Part shown: piece after piece, positions 60,641-64,000 of the stretch | Layout of the letters: every line of letters begins with the position of its first letter | How positions within the stretch are numbered: position 1 is the first letter of the stretch | NCBI GenBank assembly: GCA_945875585.1 | Contig: CAMCLK010000012.1 | Span: 1 to 64,000, forward strand | Source of the DNA: Candidatus Kuenenia stuttgartensis | Lineage (GTDB): Bacteria > Planctomycetota > Planctomycetia > Gemmatales > Gemmataceae | Direction of reading: 5' to 3' | Length of the DNA stretch: 64,000 nucleotides | The notes under the pieces: model-generated | The model's input: only the letters and a program-made list of their open reading frames with translations | What the model was told of the DNA's origin: nothing | The model's database searches: none | Position numbers and translations under genes: made by a program

Positions 60641-61600
60641 ATGGATGTTTCGGTAAAGAAAGTGCCGCTACCGCCCTGGTTCGAAGGTAAAATCCCCACC
60701 GATCTCTTGCGTTTGGCGCGAGCTAACCGCGAAGAGCCTTTGCACCGCCAGATTCTTGCCGATTGGGTGGAGCGTTATGGCGCAGAAGAAGGTCGGTTGA
60801 TGTGCTGTTTTTTCAGGCGAGATCCTATTTTACGGGACGACGCAACCACATGGCAAACGCTGTCAGCAATGGAAGCCCGCTTGGTGGCACCATTTTCAGA
60901 TTTGGTGTTGGGAATTGGCGACCGGGCGGTATTGCCGCTGACGGAAACGCAGTCCATCACCATGGGTTGGGTGCCACCGGGCCAAAGCTGGTTGGGCGGT
61001 GGTGGTGGTAATGAAGGCACCCGGCCTTTCATACTTAAAAAGGGGCTATGGTGTGGTATTTACCCGGTCACGCAGGAACAGTGGTATGCGGTGATGGGTA
61101 ATAATCCGAGCCATTTTAACGGCAAACCCAAGAATCCTGTGGAACAGGTATCGTGGAACGATGTGCAGGAGTTTTTGCAGAAGCTGAATACCGCCAACAG
61201 CCGAAGTGGTTTTTTATATTGCTTGCCGACGGCCGATGAATGGGAATACATTATTCGGGGTGGACCAATTTCAAAAAAACATAGCCAATACCATACCTAT
61301 TTTGCCAGTAGTAAGTTTGACCTAACGATGGTGGCCAGCAATGAAAACTCTTCCTGGAACAATTTTGAATGTACCAGCGCCGTCGGGAATTACCTTCCTA
61401 ACCCGTTGGGGATTTTCGATATGCATGGCAATGTTTGGGAGTGGACGTCTTCCGAAGTGGGCTCGGACCGCGTAGACTGTGGCGGAAGTTGGGGCAGCAA
61501 TGTGACCCGTTGTACCGCGTCGTCCCGGAACGAATTCGGCCAAGAGGATTGCAGCAAATACATCGGATTCCGTCTTGTTGCTGTTCCGTTTGGGGAGTAA
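60641..61600 (+). CDS. Formylglycine-generating-enzyme-like (FGE-sulfatase) protein with N-terminal TIGR02996-like segment
   Basis: About 319 residues from ATG 60641; ATG 60581 is an alternative. N-terminal segment LLRLARANREEPLHRQILADWVERYG is the TIGR02996-type 'planctomycete' repeat motif. Then an FGE/SUMF1 domain: LKKGLWCGIYPVTQEQWYAVMGNNPS, NPVEQVSWNDVQEFLQKLN, LPTADEWEYIIRGG, GIFDMHGNVWEWTSS, and CSKYIGFRLV at the end. Such proteins in planctomycetes occur in large numbers and are mostly of unknown activity; the FGE Cys pair is not verified. No signal peptide. Confidence 0.8.
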   Translation: MDVSVKKVPLPPWFEGKIPTDLLRLARANREEPLHRQILADWVERYGAEEGRLMCCFFRRDPILRDDATTWQTLSAMEARLVAPFSDLVLGIGDRAVLPLTETQSITMGWVPPGQSWLGGGGGNEGTRPFILKKGLWCGIYPVTQEQWYAVMGNNPSHFNGKPKNPVEQVSWNDVQEFLQKLNTANSRSGFLYCLPTADEWEYIIRGGPISKKHSQYHTYFASSKFDLTMVASNENSSWNNFECTSAVGNYLPNPLGIFDMHGNVWEWTSSEVGSDRVDCGGSWGSNVTRCTASSRNEFGQEDCSKYIGFRLVAVPFGE

Positions 61601-61625
61601 GGCGGGTGGATCGAGGGGCAACGTG

Positions 61626-61714
61626 GCCCCTTACTCCGTTCGGGGCTCTTCGGCCCTGACGATTGGGGCGCGACCCTTGGCCGCGACGAAGAGCCCCTTA
61701 CTCCGTGCGGGGCT
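61626..61714. repeat. Pair of 22-bp palindromic units in the gap after the FGE-like gene
   Basis: GCCCCTTACTCCGTTCGGGGCT at 61626-61647 recurs with one mismatch at 61693-61714. Each unit can fold into a small hairpin (GCCCC with GGGGC). In addition GGGGCTCTTCG (61642-61652) is the exact inverse of CGAAGAGCCCC (61687-61697). This is a composite of direct and inverted repeats, of the kind dispersed in planctomycete genomes; it may also help terminate the two converging genes. Confidence 0.6.
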
Positions 61715-61783
61715 ACGCGCCAAACATCGGCATCTAACACCAATTTCACCTGTTTTTTCGACAGTATGTAATCGATTGCTGCG

Positions 61784-61996
61784 TCAGGTGCGGGCTTTTT
61801 CGCAGTCTTCAATCAGCTTGTCGAGAGCCTTCACTGCCGTGGCTGCGCCACGCTTGATTTCGTAAAGGAAATCCAGCTCGCTTTTGTCGATCTTTCCATC
61901 GGCGAACAGTTCCTTGCGGAGAATGCCGACTTCTTTTTCGTCGATATATCCGTCGCCCAATGCCAACGCCTTGGCCACCTTGCGCCATTCTGCCAT
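61784..61996 (-). CDS. TerB-like small protein
   Basis: 70 residues from ATG 61996, with GGAG nine bases upstream. The sequence WRKVAKALALGDGYIDEKEVGILRKELFADGKIDKSELDFL and onwards matches the short TerB-like acidic helical proteins that are common in planctomycetes (helix, D-G-x-I-D-x-x-E turn, repeated once). Two such turns (DGYIDEKE and DGKIDKSE) look like EF-hand-like loops, which could bind a metal; this is inference. Role unknown. Confidence 0.75.
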   Translation of the reverse strand: MAEWRKVAKALALGDGYIDEKEVGILRKELFADGKIDKSELDFLYEIKRGAATAVKALDKLIEDCEKART

Positions 61997-62354
61997 TGCT
62001 GAAGACTCCATCCTGGAATTGAAGTTGTGGATTCCTGTCCACCATAGACTGGAACCAATTAGAGCCTCGATCTTGTGCGGAATCGGGACGACTTGCAAGC
62101 CAAACAATCGCACATCTTTGGAATCTGCCAGACATTTGCATGGCCCGGTTTTTGGGGAACAGACGGTCAATTACCAAGGTTCATTCCGGTTGTTTGGCCG
62201 CCAGATCCTCTTGTTGCCGGTAACAGGCCCTCAATTTATTGGACGACCCAAGCGCCATGTGTACCATTAGAATGCTAAGGAAGCCGTTCGGTTTGTGCCG
62301 ATGGTGTAGAGGGACTGAATCGTTCAGGGTTGAATCGAACCGAGGTAATGAAAC
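61997..62354. other. Divergent intergenic region between the TerB-like gene and fdxA
   Basis: 358 bases with no gene I can support. A possible promoter for fdxA is TTGGAC (62239-62244) and TACCAT (62262-62267) with a 17-base spacer, a weak match to a sigma-70 site. No other conserved element is apparent. Confidence 0.3.
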
Positions 62355-62660
62355 ATGCCACATGTCGTGACCGAGCCGTGCCGGGATTGCAAGTACACCG
62401 ACTGCGTTACTGAGTGTCCTGTCGAGTGCTTTTACCAGGATGGCGACATGCTGGTGATTGATCCCAATGATTGCATCGACTGCGGTGCATGCATTCCTGC
62501 TTGTCCTGTTGAGGCGATTTACTCCGAAAGCAGTGTGCCTTCGCAGTGGCAGGGATACATCAACATCAATCTCGAACGCGCTGGCGTTCTGAAGGGCCAA
62601 GGCAAGCAACTCAGCAAGAAGCAGCCTCCGATGAAGGGCCCGAATTGCAAGGGTTCTTGA
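62355..62660 (+). CDS. fdxA: 7Fe-type ferredoxin
   Basis: 101 residues. N-terminal [22 protein letters not shown] carries the cluster cysteines of the 3Fe-4S site, and [20 protein letters not shown] the 4Fe-4S site, the FdxA pattern. The C-terminal tail is longer than a clostridial ferredoxin and lysine rich (KKQPPMKGP). It is a soluble electron carrier. A strong terminator follows, so it is probably a single-gene transcript. Confidence 0.95.
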   Translation: MPHVVTEPCRDCKYTDCVTECPVECFYQDGDMLVIDPNDCIDCGACIPACPVEAIYSESSVPSQWQGYININLERAGVLKGQGKQLSKKQPPMKGPNCKGS

Positions 62661-62692
62661 TGTTTGCCTGAGTGCGCAACCTACACTGTAGG

Positions 62693-62724
62693 AAACCCAT
62701 CCGATTGCCGGGTGGGTTTTTTTT
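62693..62724 (+). terminator. Rho-independent terminator after fdxA
   Basis: AAACCCATCCG (62693-62703) pairs with CGGGTGGGTTT-type (62709-62719), 11 bp with one G-U pair and a five-base loop, followed by a T run (62717-62724). It sits between fdxA and hemH. Confidence 0.85.
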
Positions 62725-62745
62725 ATACTTGGCAAGGAAGAAACT

Positions 62746-63771
62746 GTGGCCGGTAAAGTTGGCATCTTGCTGTTACAACTGGGAACGCCCGATGCCCCCA
62801 CTGCTTGGGCCGTCAGGCGGTATCTGGGCCAGTTTTTGTCGGACCCGCGCGTGGTTGACTGGCCCAAGTGGATTTGGCGCCCAGTGCTCAACGCCATCAT
62901 CCTGACTTTCCGCCCCGCCAAATCTGCGGCCAAGTACAAACTGATCTGGGACGATACAACCGGCTCTCCGTTGATGATGCACTCAAAACGGCAGGTGGAA
63001 CTGCTTCAGGAACGCTTCCCAGAAGCCATTGTGGTGTTGGGAATGACCTACGGAAATCCCTCAGTCGACTCGGCGATCGATTCATTACGTGAAAAGGGAG
63101 TCGATCGCATCATTGCCGTGCCGATGTTCCCGCAATACTCCGCGACAACGACTGCAGCTGCCACTGATGCGCTTTTCCACAGTTTGTCGCGACATTCAGT
63201 AAAACGCGTTCCCGATGTGAGGACCGTTCCCGCTCATCCCACGGACCCGGGTTATATCGAAGCGTTGGCGGTTTCTGTGGAAGAAGACCTTGCCAAGCTC
63301 CCATGGAAGCCTGAGCGTTTTGTGATCAGCTTCCATGGCATACCGAAACGGTACTGCCAGCAGGGCGACATCTACGCGACGCATGTCAAGCAGACCACTT
63401 TAAAATTGGTTGAGCGACTTGGGTGGAAGCGTGGAGAGTGGCGGCAGACATTCCAGTCGCGTTTTGGACCGGAAACGTGGCTCAAGCCGTATACAGACGA
63501 CTACTTGAAGGAAATTGCTGAAGAGGGAGTTCGCAAGGTGTTTGTTGTGGCCCCGGGCTTTTCAGCCGACTGCCTCGAAACGATCGACGAAATCGGTCGG
63601 GAGTTCCTAGAAGAGTTCCATCATGCTGGTGGAGAAGACCTGCGCCTTTGCCCATGCTTGAACGATCATCCCCGCTGGATTGACGCGGTTGAAGCATTGA
63701 TCCGCGCTGAGGGAAATGGCTGGATAGTACCGAAATCAGCGGACCGATTCGAACCGGCACCAACCGCCTGA
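62746..63771 (+). CDS. hemH: Ferrochelatase
   Basis: 341 residues from a GTG with AAGGAAG upstream. Ferrochelatase inserts Fe2+ into protoporphyrin. Motifs: VGILLLQLGTPDAPTAWAVRRYL at the start, FVISFHGIPKRYCQQGD with the catalytic His near residue 195, and VAPGFSADCLETIDEI with the conserved Glu near residue 270. The C-terminal tail overlaps the stop of the converging vWA-like gene by 36 bases. The terminator just upstream means hemH has its own promoter. Confidence 0.95.
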   Translation: MAGKVGILLLQLGTPDAPTAWAVRRYLGQFLSDPRVVDWPKWIWRPVLNAIILTFRPAKSAAKYKLIWDDTTGSPLMMHSKRQVELLQERFPEAIVVLGMTYGNPSVDSAIDSLREKGVDRIIAVPMFPQYSATTTAAATDALFHSLSRHSVKRVPDVRTVPAHPTDPGYIEALAVSVEEDLAKLPWKPERFVISFHGIPKRYCQQGDIYATHVKQTTLKLVERLGWKRGEWRQTFQSRFGPETWLKPYTDDYLKEIAEEGVRKVFVVAPGFSADCLETIDEIGREFLEEFHHAGGEDLRLCPCLNDHPRWIDAVEALIRAEGNGWIVPKSADRFEPAPTA

Positions 63772-63999
63772 TTGACGGCATAAATCGCCGAGATTGTCCT
63801 CGCGCATCTGCTGGCCGAGCCGGATGGCGCATAATTTTGGTAGTGGCCTGCCGATGCGCCGCAGTGTTGTGGCAATGGCGCCCCAATCTCCAGAATGCAG
63901 GTCAGCATCGTCGCTGATGACAACAATTCGAGTAGCGCCGCGTAATGCAGCGGTTCGCAGGGCGTTTCCCAGATCGGTTGAACCACCCGGGCGCGCGTC
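63736..63999 (-). CDS. von Willebrand A-like protein, C-terminal fragment
   Basis: The 3' end of a gene whose start lies beyond the right edge; 87 codons read to a stop at 63736. The reading includes GGSTDLGNALRTAALRGATRIVVISDDADLHSGDW, where GSTDLG and VVISDDAD fit the MIDAS Thr and Asp loops of a vWA domain. The rest, including the DxSxS loop, is outside. Its last 36 bases overlap the end of hemH on the opposite strand. No further assignment possible. Confidence 0.6.
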   Translation of the reverse strand, partial: DARPGGSTDLGNALRTAALRGATRIVVISDDADLHSGDWGAIATTLRRIGRPLPKLCAIRLGQQMREDNLGDLCRQSGGWCRFESVR

Positions 64000-64000
64000 T

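Noticed and set aside
1-64000. tRNA, rRNA, CRISPR arrays, insertion sequences
   Set aside because: I looked for T-loop GGTTCGA-type cores, regularly spaced repeats and transposase motifs in the gaps and saw none that hold up.

Overview
This 64 kb window reads as an ordinary chromosomal segment of a planctomycete, probably of the Gemmata/Gemmatales group. The pointers are a DUF1501 Tat-exported protein, a TIGR03067-type secreted protein, a formylglycine-generating-enzyme-like protein with a TIGR02996-like N-terminal segment, a TerB-like mini-protein, an archaeal-type formyltransferase (Ftr/FhcD) of the tetrahydromethanopterin C1 route, and several proline-rich exported proteins. Base composition looks near 50 % GC, higher towards the right end. 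I see no rRNA, tRNA, CRISPR array, insertion sequence or prophage. The organism call is inference from gene content.

Layout. 1-2.4 kb: end of zwf, a secreted TIGR03067 protein, a DedA protein, ilvH and a small unknown. 2.6-11 kb: a compact same-strand information-processing run, rplY-pth-rpsF-ssb-rplI-dnaB-ispF-cysS-ruvC-ruvA-ruvB. 11-16.2 kb (minus): folE, an FAD/Fe-S glycolate-oxidase-like protein, moaD, moaE and moaA, each touching or overlapping the next or nearly so. 16.3-21.8 kb: a sulfatase-fold protein without catalytic residues, a HIT protein, a divergent RNase HII-like protein, and a minus-strand set fabZ-trmB-ExeA-like ATPase-degenerate BY-kinase-like protein. 21.9-26.6 kb: ketopantoate reductase family, DUF971, Mrp-type ATPase, glycerate 2-kinase, class V aminotransferase. 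26.8-38.7 kb: DUF1501, DinG-like helicase, SppA, surface proteins, Nif3/DUF34, pyrophosphatase. 38.7-43.3 kb: copper-type P-ATPase, NrnA-like phosphoesterase, membrane cytochrome-like protein. 43.3-50.4 kb: two divergent metalloproteases, a deoxyhypusine-synthase-like enzyme, a Cys/Met PLP enzyme, a lipoprotein with a degenerate phosphatase domain. 50.6-56 kb: 5-formyl-THF cyclo-ligase, ftr, xerC/D, ygfZ, a LarA/DUF2088 relative. 56-64 kb: aroA, truA, asd, ribD, FGE-like, TerB-like, fdxA, hemH and the 3' end of a vWA-like gene that runs out of the window.

The most interesting theme is a run of proteins that keep a fold but have lost signature residues: the sulfatase-like protein (16.3 kb), the BY-kinase-like protein without a P-loop and its neighbouring ExeA-like ATPase with an altered Walker B (18.8-20.6 kb), an Mrp without its CxxC (23.3 kb), a DinG with one Fe-S cysteine replaced by serine (28.4 kb), a half-lost CCG pair in the FAD/Fe-S oxidoreductase (13.3 kb), a phosphatase-like lipoprotein domain without the cysteine (49.4 kb), and a LarA relative without the active-site histidine segment (54.4 kb). 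The ATPase/pseudokinase pair is the best candidate for an undescribed system. All functional statements rest on motif reading only; no database search was run.
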